Source: an uncultured Desulfovibrio sp.
GTDB taxonomy: Bacteria; Desulfobacterota; Desulfovibrionia; Desulfovibrionales; Desulfovibrionaceae
DNA length: 57,355 bases
NCBI GenBank assembly: GCA_900547595.1
Contig: URHE01000005.1
Span: 1 to 57,355, forward strand
Reading direction: 5' to 3'
Positions 10,104 to 17,823 of the stretch are shown here, in pieces (position 1 is the stretch's first letter; each line of letters starts with the position of its first letter). The notes below the pieces were generated by a model. The model was not told where the DNA came from. It searched no databases and saw only the letters and a list, made by a program, of their open reading frames with translations. A program made the position numbers and the translations under genes.

Positions 10104-10964
10104 TCAGGAACGGGGGGCGGCTCCCGCGTCGGGTGCCACGGAGGGCGGGCGGAGGCAGACAAGGCTCCCGGGCGGCAGCGCCTCCGCGTCCAGCAGGGTC
10201 AGTTCCAGGCTTCCCTTGCGCAGTTGCTCCACCCGGGCCTCGCCGATGATGGTCCCCGCGGGGTCCAGCACCATGCGCACAGTGCCGGGCCGCGGCGCGA
10301 GGGGGCCCGCCGCGAGGCACCAGATGCGGCATGTCCCGTCGGCGCAGCCCATGCGGTATATCTCGCTGCATCCCATGGCGGCGAGCAGCCGCGCATGACG
10401 GCGGCCGAACGCATAGGTCGCCGCGCCCAGGAGCACGCCAAGACCGCCGCAGAACGCCGCCAGCAGGAAGGGATCGACGCCGGACCAGCGCCGAAGAAAG
10501 GAGAGGGAGCCGGCGCGCTGCGCGGCGGCATCTTCGCGGATCACCAGCGTATAGTTCTGGGCGGCCTGGCCCAGCGCTCCCCTGAAGGACACGCGAAGGC
10601 CGTAGCTGCCCGGCGCGGCTTCGGGATCGGCGCGGATCTCGCCGCGCCACATGCCGTTGCCGAACCAGTAGCCGGTGAAAAAGCCTTCCAGCGTGAAGCG
10701 CAGGGGCGCGTCCGGCGGCGTGAACCGCGCCACGATGTCGCTGTTGACGGGATTCTTGAGCGCGGATGGCCCGGAAATGGTCGCGGCCTCGCCGGGCAGC
10801 AGCTCCAGCTGATTGGCGCCCGCGCGCATTTCCGCGAGCAGCCCGTCGAAGACCCCCATGAGCGCCACGGCGAGCAAGACGCCGCTGATCAGGCCAAGAC
10901 CGTGCTGGCGCGCGCGGGCCTGGGCAGCGCTCCGCCAGAGGCGGGGGTCAAAACGCGAACGCAT
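10104..10964 (-). CDS. Membrane protein of unknown function, two hydrophobic segments, end of the exporter operon
   Basis: 286 residues from ATG 10964. A transmembrane helix near residues 22-42 (LGLISGVLLAVALMGVFDGLL) is followed by a ~120-residue beta-rich domain with YWFGNGMWRGEIRADP, a second membrane segment near 185-205 (FLLAAFCGGLGVLLGAATYAFG) and a C-terminal domain of ~80 residues. I recognise no family. The middle domain could lie in the periplasm. It follows the small membrane protein gene by 16 bases and is probably the last gene of the TauE-type operon. The reading frame is open 92 codons further upstream, but that stretch overlaps the preceding gene and is low-quality sequence. 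Confidence 0.7.
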   Translation of the reverse strand: MRSRFDPRLWRSAAQARARQHGLGLISGVLLAVALMGVFDGLLAEMRAGANQLELLPGEAATISGPSALKNPVNSDIVARFTPPDAPLRFTLEGFFTGYWFGNGMWRGEIRADPEAAPGSYGLRVSFRGALGQAAQNYTLVIREDAAAQRAGSLSFLRRWSGVDPFLLAAFCGGLGVLLGAATYAFGRRHARLLAAMGCSEIYRMGCADGTCRIWCLAAGPLAPRPGTVRMVLDPAGTIIGEARVEQLRKGSLELTLLDAEALPPGSLVCLRPPSVAPDAGAAPRS

Positions 10965-10980
10965 GGGCGGCCGCCGGGCC

Positions 10981-11292
10981 TCAGCGCGCCGGCGCGAGAC
11001 GCGTGGCAGCTTCCAGAACACGCCAGCGCACGAGCTGCGGCCCCTTGCGCGGCAGTTCCACCAGACTTTCAAATTCAGCGGGAAAATGGCGCCGGATGCG
11101 GCGCGTGAGCACAAAGGCCGCGCCCCAGACCGGAATGGTGATGCCGAAAAACCATGCGCAGAACACGGCTTCCGACGGCCAGGTGGAAAACTGCGAAGCC
11201 TGGCGCATGGCAAGGAACACCGCGCCCACCATGAGCACATTGGCGACGATGCGGATCACGCCGGCGTAGAGAGACTGCTTGTAGCTGTTCAT
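10981..11292 (-). CDS. Small membrane protein of the exporter operon
   Basis: 103 residues with two hydrophobic helices (VIRIVANVLMVGAVFLAM and AVFCAWFFGITIPVWGAAFVL) and a basic cytoplasmic-type tail (RRIRRHFP). No family recognised. It sits between the lipoprotein gene and the larger unknown membrane protein on the same strand. The 106 bases before it contain a strong hairpin, which may set its expression relative to the upstream genes. Confidence 0.65.
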   Translation of the reverse strand: MNSYKQSLYAGVIRIVANVLMVGAVFLAMRQASQFSTWPSEAVFCAWFFGITIPVWGAAFVLTRRIRRHFPAEFESLVELPRKGPQLVRWRVLEAATRLAPAR

Positions 11293-11352
11293 GCGCCCCC
11301 CGCGCGCGGTTGTCTGTTCCGGGGCGCCGAAGCGGCGCCTTTTCCTGCCGAC

Positions 11353-11384
11353 CCGCGCGGGGCCGGAATGCCGGCCCCGCGCGG
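11353..11384. terminator. Perfect 14-base-pair intercistronic hairpin
   Basis: CCGCGCGGGGCCGG pairs perfectly with CCGGCCCCGCGCGG around AATG. It is located 15 bases after the lipoprotein stop. There is no T-run on either strand, so it is more likely an mRNA-stabilising or attenuating structure than a full terminator. Confidence 0.5.
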
Positions 11385-11398
11385 ATACAGGGACATCA

Positions 11399-11992
11399 TT
11401 ACTTGGTGAAGATGCTCGTCTTGGAGACGTTCATGAAGCGGATGGCCTGGGACTTGTTCTCATTGCGGAAGGCAATGCGCACCTCGTCACCGGCCGTCCA
11501 GGTGTAGACGGGCATGTCGATGGCCTCGGCGGGCACCTTGAAGGTCACGAGCGACTGGAGCCTGGGCGAATACACCGTGACCGTGCAGGCCGCGCTGTCC
11601 ACCATGGGGAACTTCTTCCCGGCCACGCGGGCATCCTTGGGCAGAACGCCCTTCTCCACCTTGGTGTATTCCACGGGCATTTCCTTGACCTTCTGATCCT
11701 GCGGGTCATAGTAGAGGATCATGCCCTTGTCGATCTCAAGCATGAGGCGGCCGCCGGGCGTGGGGGCCGGGCCCATGTCACGCGGATCGGTGGGCAGTTT
11801 GAAGGTATGGACGCCCCCGCTGTAATGCGGGTTGTGCTGATCCAGGGTGGTATCCACCACCAGAGTCACGGTATTGGCGGCCTGATCGTAGGCCACGCAG
11901 CGCCCCTGCTCCACGCCGCCGTCAAAATCGCAGGCGGCCAGGGCGAAGGAGAGGGCCACCACCAGCGCAAGCAGCAAACTCCGAATTTTCAT
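11399..11992 (-). CDS. Predicted periplasmic lipoprotein of the exporter operon
   Basis: 197 residues with a signal peptide and lipobox LAAC, predicting lipidation at Cys20 and anchoring to a membrane in the periplasm. The rest is beta-rich with motifs DTTLDQHNPHYSGGVHTFKLP and GRLMLEIDKGMILYYDP. I know this type only from Desulfovibrio-like genomes as an uncharacterised protein. It starts 12 bases after the TauE gene, which supports a joint role, for instance as a periplasmic partner of the transporter. That role is inference. Confidence 0.75.
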   Translation of the reverse strand: MKIRSLLLALVVALSFALAACDFDGGVEQGRCVAYDQAANTVTLVVDTTLDQHNPHYSGGVHTFKLPTDPRDMGPAPTPGGRLMLEIDKGMILYYDPQDQKVKEMPVEYTKVEKGVLPKDARVAGKKFPMVDSAACTVTVYSPRLQSLVTFKVPAEAIDMPVYTWTAGDEVRIAFRNENKSQAIRFMNVSKTSIFTK

Positions 11993-12004
11993 GGCTTTCT
12001 CCTC

Positions 12005-13069
12005 CTAGTTGCCGGCGGCCTGTTGCTTCTTGGCGGCCAATTCCGCCTTGGCGCCCTGCACCATGCGCACGGCGATGTAAATGGAGATGGCGCTCACGAA
12101 GCCGAGCACTTCCACGGTGGCCATGGGGCCGAGCAGCCAGCCCCAGGACGGGAATTCGGCCTGGAGGAGCTTGAGCACAACGGACATGAGGCAGCCGAGC
12201 ACGGCGAGGCCAAAGACGAAACGGATGCCGTAGCCCTTGACGTACTTGGTGGCGACCACGCCGATCTGGGCGCCGATGGCCGCGCCGCAGAGCATGATCA
12301 GGGCGGCCATGAGCTCCACGCGGCCCTTGTAGGCATAGGAAGCCGTGCCGTAGAGGCCGGAGATGGCCACTTCAAAGAGGTCGGTGCCCACGGCGAGGTG
12401 GGTGGGGCAGCCCACGAGGTAGACCAGGGCGGGCATGCGGATCAGACCGCCGCCGATGCCGAGGATGCCGGCGAGCCAGCCGGTGAACAGGCTGACGATG
12501 ATGGGCAGCCACGCGGAGCAGGTGATGCCCGCGTTCTTGAAATGCACCACCGGCGGGATGCGGATGGCCTGGAGCTTGCTCGCCCAGTCCACGCCCACGG
12601 CGGCCTTGTCCAGTTCCTTGTGCTGGGCCTGGGCCTCGCGCTCCTTCTTGCGGCGCAGCAGCACGTCATGGAACACGAGCCAGGCCAGCAGGATGAGCAG
12701 GACCACATAGAGCCAGCGGACGACCTTGTCCACCGAGCCGATGCGCTCGAGCCACATGACCATCTGGGCGCCGATCTCCACGCCCACCACCGTGCCGATG
12801 AGCATGGTGATGCCGAGCAGATAGTCCACGTTGCCGAACTTCCCGTGGCGCATGGTGGAGATGAGCGATTTGCCCGCCATCTGGGCAACGTCCGTGCCGA
12901 TGGCGAAAGCCATGGGGAAGCCGAGGATGTTCAGGCCGGGCGTGACCATCCACGCGCCGCCCAGACCGAAGAAGCCGCCGATGATGCCCACGCCGAGACC
13001 GAGAATGATCAGGCCGGGCCAGAAAATGTAGACGCCGGAAATGGGCATCAAGATATACAGCCAGTCCAT
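12005..13069 (-). CDS. TauE/SafE-family membrane permease (putative sulfite/organosulfonate exporter)
   Basis: 354 residues with about eight hydrophobic helices and the two family repeats with GxGGG/GxxG-type motifs: GIIGGFFGLGGAWMVTP near the N-terminus and GWLAGILGIGGGLIRMPALVYL in the second half. The family moves small anions such as sulfite, sulfoacetate or taurine-derived products; in a sulfate reducer a sulfur oxyanion is a reasonable but unproven substrate. A long cytoplasmic loop (LRRKKEREAQAQHKELDK) splits the two halves. AGGAGG precedes the ATG by seven bases. It is the second gene of a five-gene operon with three or more unknown membrane or lipoproteins. Confidence 0.85.
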   Translation of the reverse strand: MDWLYILMPISGVYIFWPGLIILGLGVGIIGGFFGLGGAWMVTPGLNILGFPMAFAIGTDVAQMAGKSLISTMRHGKFGNVDYLLGITMLIGTVVGVEIGAQMVMWLERIGSVDKVVRWLYVVLLILLAWLVFHDVLLRRKKEREAQAQHKELDKAAVGVDWASKLQAIRIPPVVHFKNAGITCSAWLPIIVSLFTGWLAGILGIGGGLIRMPALVYLVGCPTHLAVGTDLFEVAISGLYGTASYAYKGRVELMAALIMLCGAAIGAQIGVVATKYVKGYGIRFVFGLAVLGCLMSVVLKLLQAEFPSWGWLLGPMATVEVLGFVSAISIYIAVRMVQGAKAELAAKKQQAAGN

Positions 13070-13087
13070 GAGTGCCTCCTTTCCGTG

Positions 13088-13390
13088 CTACTTTTCCGCG
13101 AGTTCGCGGTGTTTGAGGTCAATGCCGATATGCGACATGACAATATCGGCCAGCCAGCCGAGGATGCAGCCGACGATGGGGATGATGACCATGGTCATGA
13201 TGGCGAACAGAAAATGGCTTTCATTGTACATTTCCGCCCACCAATAAAGAATGCCGTCCAGCTTTCGCGTGTCGGCCACAATGACGACATCGGCTTTTTT
13301 CTTCGCGGCAAGGGCAATTGACGGCATCAGGGCAGGCAGGACGAGCGCACAGCCCAAGATCCAGGTCCACAGTCGGCGCAATTTCCTCAT
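13088..13390 (-). CDS. Small exported/membrane protein, first gene of the TauE operon
   Basis: 100 residues from ATG 13390, preceded by GGAGGATGTC. A cleavable-looking signal (LWTWILGCALVLPALMPSIALA followed by KKK) is followed by a short periplasmic part (DVVIVADTRKLDGILYWWAE) and a C-terminal membrane helix (FAIMTMVIIPIVGCILGWLADIVM). No family recognised. It ends 18 bases before the TauE start. I infer a small accessory subunit of the transporter. Confidence 0.7.
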   Translation of the reverse strand: MRKLRRLWTWILGCALVLPALMPSIALAAKKKADVVIVADTRKLDGILYWWAEMYNESHFLFAIMTMVIIPIVGCILGWLADIVMSHIGIDLKHRELAEK

Positions 13391-13533
13391 GACATCCTCC
13401 AGCGGAAAAGGGAATCCAAGGAATGGAGGCATGCGGCCACAGGACCGGCATGCCGGCCGCGCGCCCGTGCGGGGAAGGATCAGGGCGCCGCGGCGTTTCC
13501 ATTCTGCCAAAAAATCCTAAGCCTGGTGCCTGT

Positions 13534-13562
13534 TTTATACGCGGATGTGAAAATAATAGCAA
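13534..13562 (-). promoter_or_regulatory. Sigma-70-type promoter of the TauE operon
   Basis: On the minus strand TTGCTA (13562-13557) and TATAAA (13539-13534) are separated by exactly 17 bases. They lie about 145 bases upstream of the first gene of the operon, in an AT-richer island of an otherwise GC-rich intergenic region. No other element was recognised in the remaining bases of 13391-13702. Confidence 0.6.
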
Positions 13563-13702
13563 GCCCCCGGACACACATTGATGCACTGTTGCGGCGAAGG
13601 CGGCGGCTTGCGCGCACCGGCATTCTCGCCTAGGCTAGCAACGGCGCGGTCCAGCGCCCGGCGCGGCCTCGTCTTTTTTTTCACCATGACGAAGGATGCC
13701 CC

Positions 13703-16417
13703 ATGGTCCCCCAGCTTTCTCACGATGCGCGGCCCACGCCCCAAACGTCCGTTTCCCCCGGGCCGGAGAATGACGCTTCCACCGATGAAGCCTGTGGCGC
13801 CCCCGCCGGCGCGCCCGCGCGGCATCCTTCCCTCGCCGCGCGGCTGCTCCGGTTTTTCCGGCCGCGCCGCTCACTGAGCCGCGACGAGGCCATGGCGGCC
13901 TTCAACCGGCGCTATGCCTCGTTCAAGGAACTGCTCCAGGCCAATGCCGATCTTGCGGGCATCCTCGCCGCCCTCACCCAGGCCCAGCAGGGCGAACGCA
14001 CGCTGGAAACCAGCGAAGTGCGCAAGGAGGCGCGCCGCGCCGTCTTTCTCAGCGCGCGCATGGCCGAGAGCCTCAATGCCATGTCCGGCAGCCGCCATGC
14101 GGACCTTGTGCGGGCGAGCGAGGCGCTGGGCGCCCGCATCGAGCGCGAGCTCAGGAGCCACACGCGCGGCGACCTGCGCTCCGTGACCGTGCCCCTGAGC
14201 GAGGTGGACGCCAGCATGGCCTATATCGTGGGCGGCAAGAACGCCAACCTCGGCGAGCTGAAGAACATGCTCGGGCTGCCGGTGCCGCGCGGCTTTGCCG
14301 TGACCATCAAGGCCTCCACCATCCTGCTGTTGCGCAACGGCGATCTCTTCAGCCGCATTTACGAGGCCCTGCGCCGCGCCGACGCAGAACGGCCCGCCAC
14401 CATCCGCGCGGCGGCGCGCGAGGCTGAGCGCCTCATCATGGACGCCCCCGTTCCCCCGGAACTGGCGGACGCCATGCTGGCCGCCTGGGACGACACCTTC
14501 GGCGGGGACCGGGAACACAGCGTGGCGGCCCTGCGCTCCAGCGCGGTCTCCGAGGATGGGGTGCAGTCCTTCGCCGGACAGTACCGCAGCGTCCTCGGCG
14601 TCACGAGGAGCGGCCTGCTGGAAGCCATGAAAACGGTCATCGCCAGCCTCTTTTCCGAGCGCGCCCTTACCTACCGGGCCGCGCACGGCTATGCGCTGGA
14701 CGCCACGGGCATGGGGCTCTGCTGCGTGGAAATGGTGGACGCCAAGGCCGCGGGCGTGGCCTTTTCCCGCCATCCCGTGGACTTGCGCTCCAACTGCGTC
14801 CTGGTCAACGGCCTCTGGGGCCTGGGCGAAATGGTGGTCGACGGCACGGGAACCCCGGACCAGTGGCTCGTTTCCCGCGCCAGCGGCAAGATGAAGCAGT
14901 GCAGCATCGCGCACAAGGAGATGCGCCTCGCGCTGCGGCGCACCGGCTCACAGGTCGAATGCGTCCTTGAGGACGTGCCCGACGAAATGCGCGACATGCC
15001 GTCGCTCAGCGATGCCCAGGCGCGCGAGATCGCGTCCATGGCCCTTGCGCTGGAGCGCCATTACCAGTATCCGCAGGACATGGAGTGGGCCGTGGATCAG
15101 GACGACCGCATCGTCCTCCTCCAGACGCGCCCCATGGGCCTTGACTGCGCAAGCCCGGACAGCCCCGCCGAGGAATGCATCGTGCCCGCGCTCGGCCATC
15201 TGCGGCCGCTGCTCTTCGGCGCGGACATCGCGGCCCGGGGCGTGGGCTGCGGCCCGGTGGTGCGCGTCCGGGCCAACGAGGACCTCACGCACTTTCCCGA
15301 GGGCTCGGTCATGCTCATCGAGCACTCCTCGCCCAATGTCATGACGGCGCTCAGGCGCGCGGCCGCCGTGGTGGCCGAGACCGGCAGCCTGACCGGGCAC
15401 CTTGCCTCCCTCTGCCGGGAGTTCGGCGTGCCGACGCTCATGAACGCACCCGGCGCCACGAGCCTGCTCCCCGAGGGCGGGGTGGTCACCGTGGATGCCC
15501 TGCTCGGCCGCGTTTTCGCGGGCGAAGTGCCCGAACTCATCGCCCTGAGCCTGCACCGCCGCCAGACGCCCCAGGCCGACACCCCCGCGCAGGTGCTGCT
15601 GCGGCGCGTGGCTCCGTATATCCTGCCGCTCCATCTCATCGACCCGCAGTCCGAACTCTTTGCCCCGGCCAACTGCACCTCGCTCCACGACATCATGCGC
15701 TATGCCCACGAGAAGAGCTACGCGGAGATGTTCCTCCTGTCCGACAGCCTCTCGGAAAACGGCGGCGCGGGCGCGGCAAGCCGCCTCGCCAGTTCCGTGC
15801 CGCTCGACCTCTATATCATCGATCTCGGCGGCGGCCTGAAGCCCCCGCACCGCCCCCAGGTGACGCCCGATGATGTGACCAGCGTGCCCTTCCAGCATGT
15901 GCTCGCGGGCATGCTCAACCCCGAGGTGCAGGCGCGCGGCCCGCGGCCCGTCAATGTCCGCGGCTTTCTTTCGGTCATGGGCCAGAGCATGATCGGCGGC
16001 AACCGGCAGGCCGGGGAACGCTTCGGCGACCGCAGCTACGCCATCGTTTCCGACCGCTACCTCAACTTCTCCTCGCGGGTGGGCTATCACTACGCCATTC
16101 TCGATACCTGGTGCGGCGATACGGTGAACAAGAACTACATCCGCTTCGAGTTCGCGGGCGGCGCCGCCGGGGATGTCCAGCGCGGCCGCCGCGCGCGCTG
16201 CATCGGCCTGATCCTCAACGAGCTCGGCTTTACCATCGATGTGCTGCATGATAGAGTCCGGGCGCGCTTCCAGAAATACCCGAAGCTGGAAGTCTGCTCC
16301 CGCCTGGACCAGCTGGGGCGCCTGCTCATCATGACACGCCAGATGGACATGCTCATGGTCAGCGAGGCGGCCGTCCAGACCTTCGCCGCCAACTTCCTCA
16401 ACGGGGAATATCACTAG
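13703..16417 (+). CDS. PEP synthase/PPDK-like phosphotransferase with an unassigned C-terminal domain
   Basis: 904 residues. After a helical, Arg-rich N-terminal region (~1-165) comes a PPDK-type nucleotide-binding domain (GGKNANLGELKNM from residue 177, LRSSAVSEDG near 278, VLLQTRPM near 470). It is followed by a PEP-utilising mobile domain with His566 in TGSLTGHLASLCREFGVP, the residue expected to be phosphorylated. The motif differs from the usual TSH/TCHA. The C-terminal PEP-binding TIM barrel of true PEP synthase is absent. Instead there are about 280 residues (~625-904) I cannot place. The enzyme may therefore phosphorylate something other than pyruvate. The stop codon TAG is the first three bases of a palindromic repeat, and an MFS carrier follows. 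A second, unrelated member of the fold is the glutamine-kinase-like protein at 29.4-31.7 kb. Confidence 0.8.
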   Translation: MVPQLSHDARPTPQTSVSPGPENDASTDEACGAPAGAPARHPSLAARLLRFFRPRRSLSRDEAMAAFNRRYASFKELLQANADLAGILAALTQAQQGERTLETSEVRKEARRAVFLSARMAESLNAMSGSRHADLVRASEALGARIERELRSHTRGDLRSVTVPLSEVDASMAYIVGGKNANLGELKNMLGLPVPRGFAVTIKASTILLLRNGDLFSRIYEALRRADAERPATIRAAAREAERLIMDAPVPPELADAMLAAWDDTFGGDREHSVAALRSSAVSEDGVQSFAGQYRSVLGVTRSGLLEAMKTVIASLFSERALTYRAAHGYALDATGMGLCCVEMVDAKAAGVAFSRHPVDLRSNCVLVNGLWGLGEMVVDGTGTPDQWLVSRASGKMKQCSIAHKEMRLALRRTGSQVECVLEDVPDEMRDMPSLSDAQAREIASMALALERHYQYPQDMEWAVDQDDRIVLLQTRPMGLDCASPDSPAEECIVPALGHLRPLLFGADIAARGVGCGPVVRVRANEDLTHFPEGSVMLIEHSSPNVMTALRRAAAVVAETGSLTGHLASLCREFGVPTLMNAPGATSLLPEGGVVTVDALLGRVFAGEVPELIALSLHRRQTPQADTPAQVLLRRVAPYILPLHLIDPQSELFAPANCTSLHDIMRYAHEKSYAEMFLLSDSLSENGGAGAASRLASSVPLDLYIIDLGGGLKPPHRPQVTPDDVTSVPFQHVLAGMLNPEVQARGPRPVNVRGFLSVMGQSMIGGNRQAGERFGDRSYAIVSDRYLNFSSRVGYHYAILDTWCGDTVNKNYIRFEFAGGAAGDVQRGRRARCIGLILNELGFTIDVLHDRVRARFQKYPKLEVCSRLDQLGRLLIMTRQMDMLMVSEAAVQTFAANFLNGEYH

Positions 16418-16451
16418 AGCGTTCACGCAAGTGCATTGCGAAAACGCGCTA
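16415..16451. repeat. Palindromic intergenic repeat, copy 1 (short form)
   Basis: TAGAGCGTTCACGCAAGTGC followed by ATTGCGAAAACGCGCTA. The outer arms TAGAGCGTT and AAACGCGCTA are near-complementary. The first three bases are the stop codon of the PEP-synthase-like gene. Other copies: 17787-17823, within 23458-23612, 31793-31942 and 53929-54080. Confidence 0.85.
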
Positions 16452-16482
16452 AGGCGCGCCGGAGCCACAACCCGAGGTTTGC

Positions 16483-17757
16483 ATGCATCGCGCCCTGCTC
16501 AACATCTTCGGCACCGCCCGTTTCATCGGCCCGCAAAAAGCCCCCAAGCGCTGGGACAAACCGGATCAGGAGCCGCAAAAGCTCTTCAGCCGGGACTTTC
16601 TCCTGCTCTTTTTCATGGCCATGTGCAGCAACAGCTACATCGCCGTCTACTACTGCTTCGAGCAGTGGATGCAGGGCCTCGGCATCGCGCCGCAATGGCG
16701 CGGCGTTCTGCTTTCATCGCTTTTCGCCATGGTGCTCATCTTCCGCCCGCTCACCAGCGTTTTCATGCTCCGGCGCAGCAAGCTCGGGGCCATGGTGGTC
16801 TCGCTGCTCGTGACGAGCCTCGTCATGCTCGCCTATCCGTATGTGCGCCCGGCCGGCGCGGTGGAGACCATCCTTGCCCTGCGGCTCATCCAGGGCATCG
16901 CGCTGGCGGTATATTCCTGCTGCACCGTGGCCGTCCTGGTGGACTGCATCCCCCCGGGCCAGAGCGCGCGGGGCTTCGCGCTTTTCTCCCTGACCATGCT
17001 CCTGCCCTATTCCATCATCCCGGCGCTGTCCGAAAGCCTCATCCCGCTCCTCGGCGGCGAGGCGCGCCTTTTCGCGGCCACGGCCCTGCTCGGCATCCCT
17101 TCCTTTGCCATGATCGCCCTGCTCGCCCGGCGTCTGCGCACCCCCGAGGTGCCCGCCCAGGGCGGCGGCCTCTCCCGCGCGGAACTCTGGCGGGCCATCC
17201 GCCATTCGCGCCTGGCCTTTGTCAACCTGGCCTGTCTTGCCTTCAGCATGACCACGGTCATCGCCATCTTTTTCATGAAGGGCCTGTGCGGTGTCACCGG
17301 GGCGCATCCGGCGTGGTTTTTCAGCACATACACCACCACCATCATTCTCGTGCGCCTCTTCGGCAGCCACCATCTTGACACGCTGCCCCGCTACCGCGTC
17401 ACCACCCTGTGCGCGGGCGTGCTCGCGCTCTGCATGCTCGGCCTCGCCTGGGGGCCGCTCTGGAGCTTCATCCCCCTGGCCCTCGTCTACGGCCTGAGCC
17501 TGGGCCTGCTCTATCCCCTCCTGGCGGCCGCGGTGTACGACCGCTCCACGCCGGAGACGCGCTCGGTGAATTCCAACATCATGATGGCCACCTTCGACGC
17601 CAGCGGCATGCTGGCGCCCATTCTCGGCGGGCTCGTCATGCAGGCGGGCTGCGGCTATCAGGGGGTGTTCACGGCAGGCGCCGTCAGCGTGGCCTGCTGC
17701 GGGCTCTGCATGGTCATCGACCGGGCGCGGGTGCTGAAAGCCGACAACGTCCGCTGA
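16483..17757 (+). CDS. Major facilitator superfamily transporter
   Basis: 424 residues with about twelve hydrophobic segments after a ~38-residue cytoplasmic N-terminus. Features: SYIAVYYCFEQWMQGLG in helix 1, LRLIQGIALAVYSCCTVAVLVD in the region of helices 4-5, and a repeat half starting near RHSRLAFVNLACLAFS. The substrate cannot be read from the sequence. It sits 65 bases downstream of the PEP-synthase-like gene with a palindromic repeat between them, so co-transcription is uncertain. A second copy of the repeat lies just after its stop. Confidence 0.85.
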   Translation: MHRALLNIFGTARFIGPQKAPKRWDKPDQEPQKLFSRDFLLLFFMAMCSNSYIAVYYCFEQWMQGLGIAPQWRGVLLSSLFAMVLIFRPLTSVFMLRRSKLGAMVVSLLVTSLVMLAYPYVRPAGAVETILALRLIQGIALAVYSCCTVAVLVDCIPPGQSARGFALFSLTMLLPYSIIPALSESLIPLLGGEARLFAATALLGIPSFAMIALLARRLRTPEVPAQGGGLSRAELWRAIRHSRLAFVNLACLAFSMTTVIAIFFMKGLCGVTGAHPAWFFSTYTTTIILVRLFGSHHLDTLPRYRVTTLCAGVLALCMLGLAWGPLWSFIPLALVYGLSLGLLYPLLAAAVYDRSTPETRSVNSNIMMATFDASGMLAPILGGLVMQAGCGYQGVFTAGAVSVACCGLCMVIDRARVLKADNVR

Positions 17758-17786
17758 GGCGATGTGGTGGCGCGGCCCGGGCCCAG

Positions 17787-17823
17787 CCGGAGCGTCACGC
17801 AATTTCATTGCGAAAACGCGCTA
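17787..17823. repeat. Palindromic intergenic repeat, copy 2 (short form)
   Basis: CCGGAGCGTCACGCAATTTC followed by ATTGCGAAAACGCGCTA. It lies between the convergent MFS and MmgE/PrpD genes. Its last bases CTA are, on the minus strand, the TAG stop of the MmgE/PrpD gene. Confidence 0.85.

Noticed and set aside
16415..17823. Two nearby repeats as the start of a CRISPR array
   Set aside because: They are 1.4 kb apart with a gene between, are palindromic, and no spacers or cas genes are present.
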